36,778 nucleotides of DNA from Oscillospiraceae bacterium (GCA_020025295.1 JAHHSJ010000016.1:1-36778); one strand, 5' to 3'; counted from the first letter of the stretch, positions 1 to 7,070 are shown. Numbers and translations: made by a program. Notes: generated from the sequence alone by a model not told the origin.

Positions 1-249
1 CTATTTTTCATATAAAAGTTTTCATTTATTACTAAAAACAGCTAAAATGATACGAGCCTAACAAGTATTTGTCAATTTTTACCGTTTCGAGAAGCATCAG
101 CAACTGTGAACAGTCTGGTAGGAAACCAAAATCTGGTGCAATGAATCCAAAACCAGTCTTTTTCATCGTTTGCAGTACGGATCAGTACCGATGCAACAAA
201 AACCAGAACGGTCTTATTGATGCCGCGCCAGAACGATAGAGCGCACTTA
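1..249. other. AT-rich stretch with no supported gene
   Basis: I see no convincing gene, promoter or terminator here. A 63-codon frame on the minus strand (72-263) can only start at a TTG that overlaps the stop of the next gene. It has no ribosome binding site of its own and matches no family I know. The stretch is AT-rich like the adjoining orphan gene, so both may belong to the same acquired segment, but no mobile-element boundary is visible. Confidence 0.5.
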
Positions 250-1362
250 TTATTTACTTTCAATCAGCACGGTCAATTGTTTTTCAAGCTTGATTTTTTT
301 CTCCTTCAGTAAAGTAAGCTGCGTAAAAGCCTCTACAACCCTTTCATCATCTTCAAATCTCGGTCTCATAGTGTATTTTTTGTTAATGATATATTTTACT
401 CTGCCATCATCAAATTGAACCGTAATGTTCTCTCCGTTTTGTGCTACAACAACACCCAATCCATGCTGTTTTTGGGTTACCTCGACATTTAGCAAAGATA
501 TTTCATTGATTTTTTCTATCTTGCCTGTCAATTGCCGGATTTCCTTTTCCAGTTCTGCTGCAGCTTCCACTTTCACTGCCTCTTCTTTCTCCTTTTGTTC
601 CTGAATCGTATATGCCTTGACACTTTCTTTTTTGCTTAGATGGATCATGCCGGCATAAAAATCATAACAAGTACAGCAATACATCAGATCAAAGGCCATG
701 AGATGCAGGCTTTCATCATGATAGCAATCCGAATCCTGCAAAATTACCTTTTCATATTTTTCCAAGAGGCTTTTATGTTCTTGGAGCGCTTTCACAACGA
801 TATCTGCCATCTCATAATAATTTGACAAACGGAAATCAGCGCCAGAACCTAAATCTTTACCAAATTCAATATTTTGTGCAAATGCTTCCACTGAACTGTA
901 TCGGTAAATATAGTGCTGTTCCGGCGCATACATAGCAAGATAGCACGACACAGAATGCCGATCCTGTTTGTAACGGTAAAACCTCGGAAACAACTCATTT
1001 CTTATCTTTTCCATCTCATTTATAAAACAATCCATGTGCAACTGAAGCTCATCAATTGTCTGACACTCAGCAAGCAGTACATCTCGAAACAGATGCTCTA
1101 CCTCTTCCGGTCTGCGCTCAGCCATTTTGACAATACCTTTCGTTGGCGACATCATGCTGTTATTTATCAAAATCCCGCTGTCCTTTGTTGCCCGATCAAA
1201 TAATTCAGAGAACCTTTCTCCTGTTTTCTCACCCTGAAACCAAATGTTCTGAAACCTCTGAACTGCTTCCCACTTGAATTTTTCATCATGTTCTTCATTG
1301 TTGACCATGTAGTAATTCTCTTCATATCGGTCAATGAGAGTGTGCAGGTTTTGCCAATTCAT
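250..1362 (-). CDS. Orphan protein with coiled coil and UvrD/PcrA-like C-terminal module
   Basis: I do not recognise this 370-residue protein. The start is well supported: AAAGGAGGCC lies six bases before the ATG. There is no signal peptide or membrane segment, so it is probably cytoplasmic. Residues 1-240 look helical and contain a cluster of Cys/Tyr (228-236, CCTCYDFYAG region). Residues 250-290 are a Glu/Lys/Ala-rich probable coiled coil. Residues 301-330 (GLGVVVAQNG, then VQFDDGRVKYI) resemble the small Tudor-like GxGxVV...F.DG.K module at the end of UvrD/PcrA helicases, but no helicase motor is present. A second charged helix ends the protein. The gene is visibly more AT-rich than its ribosomal-protein neighbours and is cut off from them by two terminators, which suggests horizontal transfer. 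A nucleic-acid or polymerase contact role is only an inference from the C-terminal resemblance. Confidence 0.75.
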   Translation of the reverse strand: MNWQNLHTLIDRYEENYYMVNNEEHDEKFKWEAVQRFQNIWFQGEKTGERFSELFDRATKDSGILINNSMMSPTKGIVKMAERRPEEVEHLFRDVLLAECQTIDELQLHMDCFINEMEKIRNELFPRFYRYKQDRHSVSCYLAMYAPEQHYIYRYSSVEAFAQNIEFGKDLGSGADFRLSNYYEMADIVVKALQEHKSLLEKYEKVILQDSDCYHDESLHLMAFDLMYCCTCYDFYAGMIHLSKKESVKAYTIQEQKEKEEAVKVEAAAELEKEIRQLTGKIEKINEISLLNVEVTQKQHGLGVVVAQNGENITVQFDDGRVKYIINKKYTMRPRFEDDERVVEAFTQLTLLKEKKIKLEKQLTVLIESK

Positions 1363-1526
1363 TTTTCGGCCTCCTTTGATTCCATATCATATAAAAACCG
1401 CCTATTCTCAGCAGGTCTAAACTTATATATTTTGCTGCTGATTGCACGAAATGTAATGCTCACAGTGTTTATTTCATGCTATCACAAGCCTAAAAGTTTA
1501 GCAACACATTAAGCTTCAACAAACAG

Positions 1527-1563
1527 AAACGGCGGCAGAGGCCTTCTCTGCCGCCGTTTTCGG
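1527..1563. terminator. Strong GC-rich hairpin, probable second terminator of rplM-rpsI
   Basis: A perfect 14-bp stem (1527-1540 with 1546-1559; core ACGGCGGCAGAG) with a 5-base loop is flanked by T-rich sequence on the plus side and a shorter T-run on the minus side. It sits just beyond the rpsI terminator and upstream of the AT-rich orphan gene, so it most likely acts as a backup terminator for leftward transcription. Confidence 0.7.
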
Positions 1564-1574
1564 TTGTTTTGTCC

Positions 1575-1609
1575 ATAAAAAAAGAGACCACCCAAATGGG
1601 TGGTCTCTT
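1575..1609 (-). terminator. Intrinsic terminator of rplM-rpsI
   Basis: Stem AAGAGACCACCC (1582-1593) pairs perfectly with 1598-1609 around a 4-base loop. On the minus strand it is followed by a run of seven T residues. It lies about 20 bases after the rpsI stop codon. Confidence 0.9.
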
Positions 1610-1631
1610 GAAAAATCCAAGTGAGGATAAA

Positions 1632-2036
1632 TCAGCGCTTGGAGAACTGGGGAGCACGACGAGCGGCCTTCAGACCGTACTTCTTACGCTCCTTCATACG
1701 AGGATCGCGGGTCAGGAAACCGGCCTTCTTCAGCAGAGGACGATACTCCTCGTTGACCAGCAGCAGGGCACGGGAGATGCCGTGACGCAGGGCGCCGGCC
1801 TGACCGGAAACGCCGCCGCCGGCAACAGTGGCAACGATGTCGAACTTGCCCAGAGTGTCGGTCAGCATCAGGGGCTGACGGGTGACCAGCTTCAGGGTCT
1901 CCAGGCCGAAGTAATCGTCGATATCACGGCCGTTGATGGTGATGGCGCCAGTGCCATTGGGGTACAGACGAACGCGGGCCACGGAGGACTTCCGGCGGCC
2001 AGTGCCGTACAGATAAGGCTTCTTGCTCTGATACAT
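1632..2036 (-). CDS. rpsI: 30S ribosomal protein S9
   Basis: S9 is a small-subunit protein whose basic C-terminal tail reaches the P-site tRNA. The 134-residue product carries the family hallmarks: GTGRRKSSVARVRL near the N-terminus (about 11-24), VAGGGVSGQAGALRHGISRALL (about 72-93), and the terminal RAPQFSKR, where the final Lys-Arg contacts tRNA. Its length is normal for the family. It starts 16 bases after rplM with GAGGAGG before the ATG, giving the conserved rplM-rpsI operon, and it ends at the terminator near 1582-1609. Expression is probably driven by the rplM promoter, as no promoter is seen between the two genes. Confidence 0.98.
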   Translation of the reverse strand: MYQSKKPYLYGTGRRKSSVARVRLYPNGTGAITINGRDIDDYFGLETLKLVTRQPLMLTDTLGKFDIVATVAGGGVSGQAGALRHGISRALLLVNEEYRPLLKKAGFLTRDPRMKERKKYGLKAARRAPQFSKR

Positions 2037-2052
2037 GATTGACTACCTCCTC

Positions 2053-2481
2053 TTAACCTTCGTACACTTCGGGCTTCTGAGCAGCGTTGTTGTGCTCAGC
2101 ACCGCGATAGCAGCGCAGGCGGCGGAGAGCGGAATCGCCCAGAGAGTTCTTGGGCAGCATGCCCTTAACAGCGATCTGCATTGCGAACTCAGGCTTCTCC
2201 TGCATCAGGATGCGATACTTGGTCTCCTTCAGACCACCGGTCCAACCGGAGTGATGACGATAGAACTTCTGCTCGCCCTTGTTGCCGGTCAGAACGGCCT
2301 CGGCAGTGTTCAGAACGATGACAAAGTCACCGCAGTCAACATTGGGAGTGTACTCGGGCTTGTGCTTGCCGCGCAGCAGATGGGCGGCGGTTGCAGCGGT
2401 CTTACCCAGAGGCTTGCCAGCTGCGTCAAGGATGTACCACTTGCGGGTAACCGTTTCCTTGTGAGCCATGTAAGTGGACAT
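2053..2481 (-). CDS. rplM: 50S ribosomal protein L13
   Basis: L13 is an early-assembly large-subunit protein. The start at 2481 (MSTYMAHKET) is preferred over an in-frame upstream codon because TTGGAGGG precedes it and it gives the usual length of 142 residues. Characteristic stretches are RKWYILDAAGKPLGKTAATA (about 14-33), the HLLRGKHKPEYTPNVDCGDF region, and the MLPKNSLGDSALRRLRCYRG segment toward the C-terminus. It is the first gene of rplM-rpsI, with a strong promoter about 70 bases upstream. An r-protein L13 leader structure is known upstream of rplM in some Firmicutes. The roughly 65-nt leader here contains short inverted repeats, but I cannot assign it to that family by eye. Confidence 0.98.
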   Translation of the reverse strand: MSTYMAHKETVTRKWYILDAAGKPLGKTAATAAHLLRGKHKPEYTPNVDCGDFVIVLNTAEAVLTGNKGEQKFYRHHSGWTGGLKETKYRILMQEKPEFAMQIAVKGMLPKNSLGDSALRRLRCYRGAEHNNAAQKPEVYEG

Positions 2482-2551
2482 GGTATTTCCCTCCAAATTT
2501 ATATGATCATATTTATTAAAAACAAATAAGACGCAATTCAGCGCAGTTATA

Positions 2552-2580
2552 GTTATATCACAGGGACTTTTCAGTGTCAA
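2552..2580 (-). promoter_or_regulatory. Sigma-A promoter of rplM-rpsI
   Basis: On the minus strand TTGACA (2575-2580) and TATAAC (2552-2557) are separated by 17 bases, with a TGA extended -10. It points at rplM. The leader between it and the gene holds a 12-base palindrome at 2501-2512 (ATATGATCATAT) whose role is unknown. Confidence 0.85.
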
Positions 2581-2682
2581 CAAGATTTTTCGTTTTTTTA
2601 ATTTACCATTTTACTATCTTCGTTTTTCTCTTGTTTTCTCTTCTATACTCTTGAATTCTCATTTTCAATTTTTCAAATTTTA

Positions 2683-2712
2683 TTGCACTTTTTCTTGACC
2701 CTATGATATAAT
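2683..2712 (+). promoter_or_regulatory. Sigma-A promoter of the ttcA-like gene
   Basis: TTGCAC (2683-2688) and a perfect TATAAT (2707-2712) have an 18-base spacer and a TGA extended -10. The -10 ends 32 bases before the start codon. It is divergent from the rplM promoter in an AT-rich stretch. Confidence 0.8.
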
Positions 2713-2744
2713 ATCCGAAAATTCCCCCTTCAGGAGGCTTTTCT

Positions 2745-3626
2745 ATGGCCAGAGAACTCACCCGGCTCCAGCTGATTGAGCGGAGCATCAACAAAAAATT
2801 CCGGGATTCCCTGTGGAATCCCTTTATTGCCGCCATCAAGCGTTATGAGCTGATTTCCCCCGGCGACAAAATCGCCGTCTGCATTTCCGGCGGCAAAGAC
2901 TCCATGCTGATGGCGAAACTCTTTCAGGAGCTGCTGCGCCACACCGATATCCCCTTTGAAGCGGTCTATCTGGTAATGGACCCGGGCTACAAGGAAGAAA
3001 ACCGCACTCTGCTGCTGGAAAATGCACATTTATTGAATATACCGGTTCAGGTCTTTGACTCCAACATCTTTTCCGTTACCGCTTCGGTGGAGAAATCTCC
3101 TTGTTATCTCTGTGCCCGTATGCGCCGGGGCAATCTCTACGCCAAGGCGCAAGAGCTGGGCTGCAACAAGATTGCTCTGGGGCATCATTTCAGCGATGTG
3201 ATCGAGACCACGCTGATGGGAATGCTCTACGGCGGTCAGATTCAGGCCATGCGGCCCAAGCTGCGCAGCACCAACTTCCCCGGTATGGAACTGATTCGTC
3301 CCATGTACTGCATCCACGAGGACGACATTATTGCTTGGGCACGCTACAACGATCTGCACTTCCTCCGCTGCGCCTGCCGCTTCACTGAGCAGAACCACAG
3401 CTGTGAGGATCCCGGCACCAGCAAGCGGCTTGCGACCAAGCTGCTGATCCGTCAGTTGAAGCAGGAGTTTCCTGTGGTGGAAACAAATATCTTCCACGCC
3501 ATCCACGATGTCAATATGGACACTTTGGTCGGTTACTCCCTCAAGGGCGAAGAGGTTTCCTTTCTGGAACAGTACCGCAGAGAGGCCGATTTGGTCGAAG
3601 CAAATAAGGAGAAATACGATTCATAA
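2745..3626 (+). CDS. TtcA-like PP-loop tRNA thiolation protein
   Basis: The 293-residue protein belongs to the PP-loop ATPase superfamily of the TtcA/TtuA type, which adenylates a target tRNA base before sulfur insertion. Visible motifs are the P-loop SGGKDS (48-53), CYLC (Cys120 and Cys123), GHHFSDVIETTLMGMLYGG (146-164), and a further CAC at 209-211. The CxxC plus a downstream Cys is the cluster-binding pattern of TtcA proteins, which use an iron-sulfur cluster. TTCAGGAGGC precedes the ATG. It is monocistronic with its own promoter. Firmicutes have several paralogues of this family, so I cannot say whether the target is C32 of tRNA or another base. The cytoplasmic ATP-dependent thiolation role is family knowledge; the substrate is inferred. 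Confidence 0.88.
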   Translation: MARELTRLQLIERSINKKFRDSLWNPFIAAIKRYELISPGDKIAVCISGGKDSMLMAKLFQELLRHTDIPFEAVYLVMDPGYKEENRTLLLENAHLLNIPVQVFDSNIFSVTASVEKSPCYLCARMRRGNLYAKAQELGCNKIALGHHFSDVIETTLMGMLYGGQIQAMRPKLRSTNFPGMELIRPMYCIHEDDIIAWARYNDLHFLRCACRFTEQNHSCEDPGTSKRLATKLLIRQLKQEFPVVETNIFHAIHDVNMDTLVGYSLKGEEVSFLEQYRREADLVEANKEKYDS

Positions 3627-3664
3627 TTTCTTCATGATTTCTTCTCATTTTGTCCACCTTTGGT

Positions 3665-3836
3665 GAGAGTGGATTTGGTATCCTATGAGCGTGGAAAGCA
3701 ACAAACGCTTCCTACTCCTTACTCTCTCTTCTCTTCAACAAGAACCGCGCCTCCGGCGGCAATGGTCGCCGGAGCGCCGGACCAAATCATCCAGAAGGTT
3801 TCTTCTGTTCCCCCCACGGTAACGCGGGGGTTTTTC
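3665..3836 (+). ncRNA. Candidate structured RNA or structured 3' UTR between ttcA-like and rpiB
   Basis: The gap after the ttcA-like gene is unusually rich in complementary segments. GATTTGGT (3672-3679) can pair with ACCAAATC (3781-3788) and enclose two hairpins: GGAAAGC/GCTTCC (3693-3699 with 3707-3712) and an 11-bp GC stem with one bulged C (3747-3758 with 3767-3777). AGAAG/CTTCT (3793-3806) follows, then the terminator. GAGAGT (3665-3670) with ACTCTC (3721-3726), and GGAT with the adjacent ATCC at 3680-3683, offer competing pairings. This could be a small RNA, a regulated leader, or simply a structured 3' UTR. rpiB has its own promoter after the terminator, so it need not be controlled by this RNA. 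I could not match it to a known RNA family. Confidence 0.35.
3811..3836 (+). terminator. Terminator before the rpiB promoter
   Basis: CCCCCACG (3811-3818) pairs with CGCGGGGG (3823-3830) with one A-C mismatch and is followed by TTTTTC. It ends the ttcA-like transcript, or the candidate RNA, just before the rpiB promoter. Confidence 0.8.
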
Positions 3837-3841
3837 ATTTC

Positions 3842-3870
3842 TTGACATTATCAGGAAAAATGACTACACT
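3842..3870 (+). promoter_or_regulatory. Sigma-A promoter of rpiB-aroD
   Basis: A perfect TTGACA (3842-3847) and TACACT (3865-3870) are separated by 17 bases. The promoter is immediately after the upstream terminator and 40 bases before the rpiB start. Confidence 0.85.
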
Positions 3871-3909
3871 GAACTTTGTAAATGTTATACCACTCAGGAG
3901 GAATTACAA

Positions 3910-4374
3910 ATGAAAATCGGTTTCGGCTGCGATCATGCAGCAGTCTCTCTGAAAAATACCCTGATGGAGCACCTGAAGTCTCAGGGCTACGAGTGCGTAG
4001 ACTATGGCTCCTACGATCCCAATGTCAAGACCAACTACCCCGAAAAGGGTCTGGAGGTGGCTGAGGCCATCATGCGCGGCGATGTGGACAAGGGTGTTCT
4101 CATCTGCGGCACCGGCGTGGGCATCTCTCTGGCTGCCAACAAGGTTCCCGGCATCCGTGCCGCCGTGTGCAGCGAGCCTTACACCGCCGAGTACACCGTG
4201 CGCCACAACAACGCCAACATCATCGCCATGGGCGCCCGTGTGGTGGGCGACGAACTGGCCAAGAAGATCGTGGACGCCTTCTTCTCTGCGGAGTTCGAGG
4301 GCGGTCGCCATGCCATGCGTGTGGACATGATCACCGACATCGAGAAGAAGTATGGCGCAGCTTGGCACGAGTAA
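3910..4374 (+). CDS. rpiB: Ribose-5-phosphate isomerase B
   Basis: RpiB interconverts ribose 5-phosphate and ribulose 5-phosphate in the non-oxidative pentose phosphate pathway; some RpiB-fold enzymes act on other sugars such as allose or galactose 6-phosphates. The 154-residue sequence carries GCDHAA (6-11), YPEKG (43-47), GVLICGTGVGISLAANK (62-78) with the catalytic-type Cys66, and VRHNNANIIAMGARV (97-111) with His99 as the expected acid for ring opening. CTCAGGAGG precedes the ATG, and a near-consensus promoter lies upstream. The 3' end overlaps aroD by 23 bases, so the two are probably translated together. The length and motifs fit true RpiB rather than LacA/LacB. Confidence 0.95.
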   Translation: MKIGFGCDHAAVSLKNTLMEHLKSQGYECVDYGSYDPNVKTNYPEKGLEVAEAIMRGDVDKGVLICGTGVGISLAANKVPGIRAAVCSEPYTAEYTVRHNNANIIAMGARVVGDELAKKIVDAFFSAEFEGGRHAMRVDMITDIEKKYGAAWHE

Positions 4375-5119
4375 GCCTATCACCCTATATGATGTAACGC
4401 TGGGCGACGGGCATCCGAACATCTGCATTCCCATTCTGGGCAGCAACGCAGCGGAGGTCCTCGCCAACGCCGACACGGCACTCAGCTCCAAGCCAGACTT
4501 GGTGGAGTGGCGGCTGGATCACCTGACGGATCTCCGCCAGAAGAATCTGGATCGTATTCTGGTGCAGCTGCGGAGAATATTTGAGGGCATTCCCCTGCTC
4601 GTCACCTTCCGCAGTAAGGCCGAGGGCGGTCAGCGGACGCTGGACTTGGCCGGCTATACCAATCTGCTTACCCGTGTGATTGTCTCCGGTCTTGCAGACC
4701 TTGTGGATGTGGAACTGTTTTCCGGTGCTGCGCCGCAGCTGATCGAAACCGCCCACAAAAACGAGGTTTTGGTTGTCTGCTCCAATCACGACTTCCAACA
4801 GACGCCCAACGAGGAGGAACTACTCTCCCGTATGGAGCGGATGTGCGCCATGGGCTGCGACATTCCGAAAATCGCAGTCATGCCTCAAAGCAATCGGGAT
4901 GTACTGACTCTGCTCTCCGCCACCGCCCGTATGCACGCGCGGCACCCCGGACTTCCCATCATTACCATGAGCATGGGGTCTATGGGCGCGGTCAGCCGCA
5001 TCAGCGGAGCGCTGTTCGGCAGTGCGGTCACTTTCGGCAGCTCTGGTTCGGCTTCTGCCCCCGGGCAGATTCCGGCAAAGCAGCTGAGAGAGATTCTGGC
5101 TCTGCTGGACTGCAATTAA
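4352..5119 (+). CDS. aroD: Type I 3-dehydroquinate dehydratase
   Basis: AroD converts 3-dehydroquinate to 3-dehydroshikimate in the shikimate pathway through a Schiff base. The 255-residue product has EWRLD (52-56), TFRSKAEGG (85-93), SNHDF with the general-base His146, PKIAV with Schiff-base Lys173, and SRISGALFGS (215-224) containing the substrate-binding Arg216. The start inside rpiB is favoured because the N-terminus (ITLYDVTLGDGHPNICIPI) aligns well with the family and no later Met is suitable. The Shine-Dalgarno sequence (GAGAAG) is weak and lies within rpiB, so translation is probably coupled. No other shikimate gene is nearby. It ends at a strong bidirectional terminator. Confidence 0.95.
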   Translation: MAQLGTSKPITLYDVTLGDGHPNICIPILGSNAAEVLANADTALSSKPDLVEWRLDHLTDLRQKNLDRILVQLRRIFEGIPLLVTFRSKAEGGQRTLDLAGYTNLLTRVIVSGLADLVDVELFSGAAPQLIETAHKNEVLVVCSNHDFQQTPNEEELLSRMERMCAMGCDIPKIAVMPQSNRDVLTLLSATARMHARHPGLPIITMSMGSMGAVSRISGALFGSAVTFGSSGSASAPGQIPAKQLREILALLDCN

Positions 5120-5127
5120 ATCAAAGA

Positions 5128-5163
5128 AAAAGGACGGTATGACCTCGGTCATACCGTCCTTTT
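5128..5163. terminator. Bidirectional terminator between aroD and the DUF188 gene
   Basis: AGGACGGTATGAC (5131-5143) pairs perfectly with 5148-5160 around a 4-base loop, and it has A-rich and T-rich flanks on both sides. It separates the convergent aroD (+) and DUF188 (-) units. Confidence 0.9.
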
Positions 5164-5210
5164 GTATGTGTCTATCTGTAATGCAGTTTCACTATACACC
5201 AATTGAAATT

Positions 5211-5672
5211 TCAATCTTTTTTCTCTTCTGCCTGGATATCATCCAGCAATTGCTCCAGTGATGTGGCAAACGCTGCATCGTCTTCAGCGGTGCGCTTCTT
5301 AGGACCCTTCAAATGGTGCTTACCCGAGGATCTTCTCGCTTTTTGTGCCAGATGACGATCCATCAGCAGGCCGCCGATGTTATCCTCCGTGTACCATTTG
5401 CCGCTTTGGTGAATGCCGTAGGCTCCCTTGCCCAGCGCCATCGCCGCCACGCCGTAATCCTAAGTCACCACCAAGTCACCTGCGCCGCACCGGTTGACCA
5501 GAGCAAAATCTACCGCATCCGCACCGGCTCCGATCACCACGATTTCACTGTACTCGGAATGCAGCACATGGTTGGTGTCGCAAAGCAGGGTCACCGGGAT
5601 GCATCGCCGCTTTGCCGCCTGTTCCACCAGCTTGACCACCGGGCAGGCGTCCGCATCCACCCAAATGTGCAT
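5211..5672 (-). pseudogene. DUF188 (YaiI/YqxD) gene interrupted by one in-frame TAG
   Basis: The frame from 5672 reads MHIWVDADACPVVKLVEQAA, the hallmark start of the YaiI/YqxD family (DUF188, a PIN-like predicted nuclease fold of unproven function), and continues through GAGDLVVT. A TAG at 5460-5462 then interrupts the frame, after which DYGVAAMALGKGAYGIHQSG and the rest of the family pattern (about 80 residues) continue in the same frame to 5211. Relatives typically read VVTQDYG here, so TAG appears to replace CAG (Gln), a single C-to-T change. No frameshift or other stop is seen, and the total length of about 153 codons is normal. The ATG overlaps the TGA of the upstream S66 peptidase gene. 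Alternatives are a recent pseudogene, a sequencing or strain polymorphism, or amber readthrough. Elsewhere in the window TAG ends sigF normally, which argues against general recoding. Confidence 0.8.
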
Positions 5673-6691
5673 CACTTCAACTCCATAGCAACGGTGATAT
5701 CGTTGCCCTTGACCGTGACTTCTGCCCAGCTTCCGCAGATCAGCGGCATCTGAGGCGGCAGATGCCCGATGTCCACATCCATGACCACCGGCACATGATA
5801 CTGCTCCAGTACACCAAGCACCGCCTGATACTGGTCCATTCCAAATGCCTCCTGCCCATAGCAGCCGGGTCGACCAATCAGAAAGCCCTTTACATAGCGG
5901 AACCATCCGGCATGCGCCATCTGCCAGAGTGCTCTGCGCACGCCCATCACATTGAGATCGCAGCTTTCTAAGAACCAGATAATGCCGTCTTCCTTGTATT
6001 TTTCCGAAAAGGCATTTACCTTGTCATAGCTTGTGCCCACAAGGTTGATAAGGCAATCCATGCAGCCACCCACAAGACGACCGGAGAACTTCACATTCTT
6101 CTCCGGGTAGGTGTGCAGGACAGAAGGCTCCGTGGCATGATAAGGAGCCGTAGGTGACGCATCCTCCAGTTCCTCCTTCTCCCAATAGCGATAACCGGAC
6201 AACTTCTGTTTCTTTCCCGTAAGCACATCCTCTGCATCCTGCACCGAGGGGTGTCTGGGCGACATTCCAAAGGTCTTGGCGCAAGGCCCGTAAATGGATG
6301 CCACATCGCAGAGGGTGGTGAGTAGAAAGGTGAAGTTGGTGTTGTCCGAATAGCCCATAAACCACTTAGGGGCTGCTTCGGTCACACGGTCAAAATCCAC
6401 ATCGTCCAGAATTTCGCACATCAGCTCTCCGCCGCCGCAGGAGATCAGCGCATCATTGTTCTCCGAGCAGTAATATTCCATGAGCTCTTTGGCGCAGGCC
6501 TCCGGGGTATTGCTGATGCCAATTCCCTTGCCCTCAAAGCAGTTCGGGCCCAAATCCACCTGATAGCCATCCTGCTGAAAGCGGTCCAGCGCCGCCAAAA
6601 AACCGCTGCGGTACGGCTCGATATTGCAGCCAAAGGACGGTGCCACAAAGCCAATGGTTCCATTTTTCGGAAGATACTTCGGATAACGCAT
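5672..6691 (-). CDS. S66 family peptidase (LD-carboxypeptidase/MccF-like)
   Basis: S66 enzymes are Ser-Glu-His hydrolases that include LdcA, which trims the terminal D-Ala from muropeptide tetrapeptides in wall recycling, and MccF, which cleaves microcin C7-type peptide-nucleotides. The 339-residue protein shows IGFVAPSFG near the start (13-21), the nucleophile Ser115 in MGYSDNT, Glu242 in WFLES, and His310 in VDIGH, a complete catalytic triad. There is no signal peptide, so a cytoplasmic location is likely. AGAGGAGGGA precedes the ATG, and the promoter is 30 bases upstream. The DUF188 gene follows with a one-base stop/start overlap. The sequence alone does not decide between wall recycling and peptide-antibiotic immunity. 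Confidence 0.9.
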   Translation of the reverse strand: MRYPKYLPKNGTIGFVAPSFGCNIEPYRSGFLAALDRFQQDGYQVDLGPNCFEGKGIGISNTPEACAKELMEYYCSENNDALISCGGGELMCEILDDVDFDRVTEAAPKWFMGYSDNTNFTFLLTTLCDVASIYGPCAKTFGMSPRHPSVQDAEDVLTGKKQKLSGYRYWEKEELEDASPTAPYHATEPSVLHTYPEKNVKFSGRLVGGCMDCLINLVGTSYDKVNAFSEKYKEDGIIWFLESCDLNVMGVRRALWQMAHAGWFRYVKGFLIGRPGCYGQEAFGMDQYQAVLGVLEQYHVPVVMDVDIGHLPPQMPLICGSWAEVTVKGNDITVAMELK

Positions 6692-6720
6692 GGGAGATCC
6701 CTCCTCTTTTGATTGAGGTG

Positions 6721-6749
6721 ATTATATCATCCCCTTGCGTTCCGTGCAA
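6721..6749 (-). promoter_or_regulatory. Sigma-A promoter of the S66 peptidase-DUF188 unit
   Basis: On the minus strand TTGCAC (6744-6749) and TATAAT (6721-6726) have a 17-base spacer and a TGA extended -10. Confidence 0.85.
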
Positions 6750-6760
6750 GAAAGCCTTTC

Positions 6761-7012
6761 TTACAGCACATCCTCCAAAATCTCCCGCAAGGTCACTCCG
6801 GTGACCAAGTTTCGATACAGCATTTGAAACAGGTGCTTCGCCTTTGCTTCGCAAACGGTCACGTCAGGTACCGTTTCCATCTCGCCTCCCGGTTCCCCCA
6901 CCGTCAGGCCATAAGCACCCTGCTCCTGCCACAGATAATAGGCGGCTTTTCGCTCTCGCCCCTCTGCGTCGATATATTGCTTCTCTGCTTCTTCTATAAT
7001 CTCCAAACCCAT
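6761..7012 (-). CDS. Small DUF6514-like protein
   Basis: An 83-residue acidic protein beginning MGLEIIEEAEKQYIDAEG. A tyrosine-rich hydrophobic strand (AAYYLWQEQGAYGLTV) is followed by a helical C-terminus (EAKAKHLFQMLYRN) and TLREILEDVL. This arrangement resembles the small DUF6514 family common in Clostridia, whose function is unknown. The start at 7012 is chosen because GGGAGAGGAG directly precedes it; a possible TTG 24 bases upstream has no such site. It sits alone between its own weak promoter and the S66 peptidase promoter, with no clear terminator of its own. No membrane segment is present. The family name is from pattern recognition and is not certain. Confidence 0.65.
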   Translation of the reverse strand: MGLEIIEEAEKQYIDAEGRERKAAYYLWQEQGAYGLTVGEPGGEMETVPDVTVCEAKAKHLFQMLYRNLVTGVTLREILEDVL

Positions 7013-7041
7013 TCTCCTCTCCCTTTCTACCGGCAAGAAGG

Positions 7042-7070
7042 ATTATACCGAATATTTCCCATATTTCCAG
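7042..7070 (-). promoter_or_regulatory. Probable promoter of the DUF6514-like gene
   Basis: A perfect TATAAT (7042-7047, minus strand) lies 30 bases before the start codon, with a weak CTGGAA (7065-7070) at 17-base spacing. Confidence 0.55.

Noticed and set aside
72..263. A 63-codon minus-strand frame at the window start that looked like a possible transposase remnant
   Set aside because: It starts only at TTG overlapping the upstream stop codon, and nothing in it matches a transposase motif firmly.
1414..1501. Inverted repeat CTAAACTT / AAGTTTAG flanking about 70 bases, considered as a transposon end
   Set aside because: It is only 8 bases long in AT-rich DNA, with no target duplication or gene between; chance is the simplest explanation.
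2501..2512. Palindrome ATATGATCATAT in the rplM leader, considered as an operator or L13 autoregulatory site
   Set aside because: It is short and AT-rich, and I could not fit the leader to the known L13 leader structure.
5457..5465. Programmed frameshift as an explanation for the broken DUF188 gene
   Set aside because: The frame is the same on both sides of the TAG, so no shift is involved.
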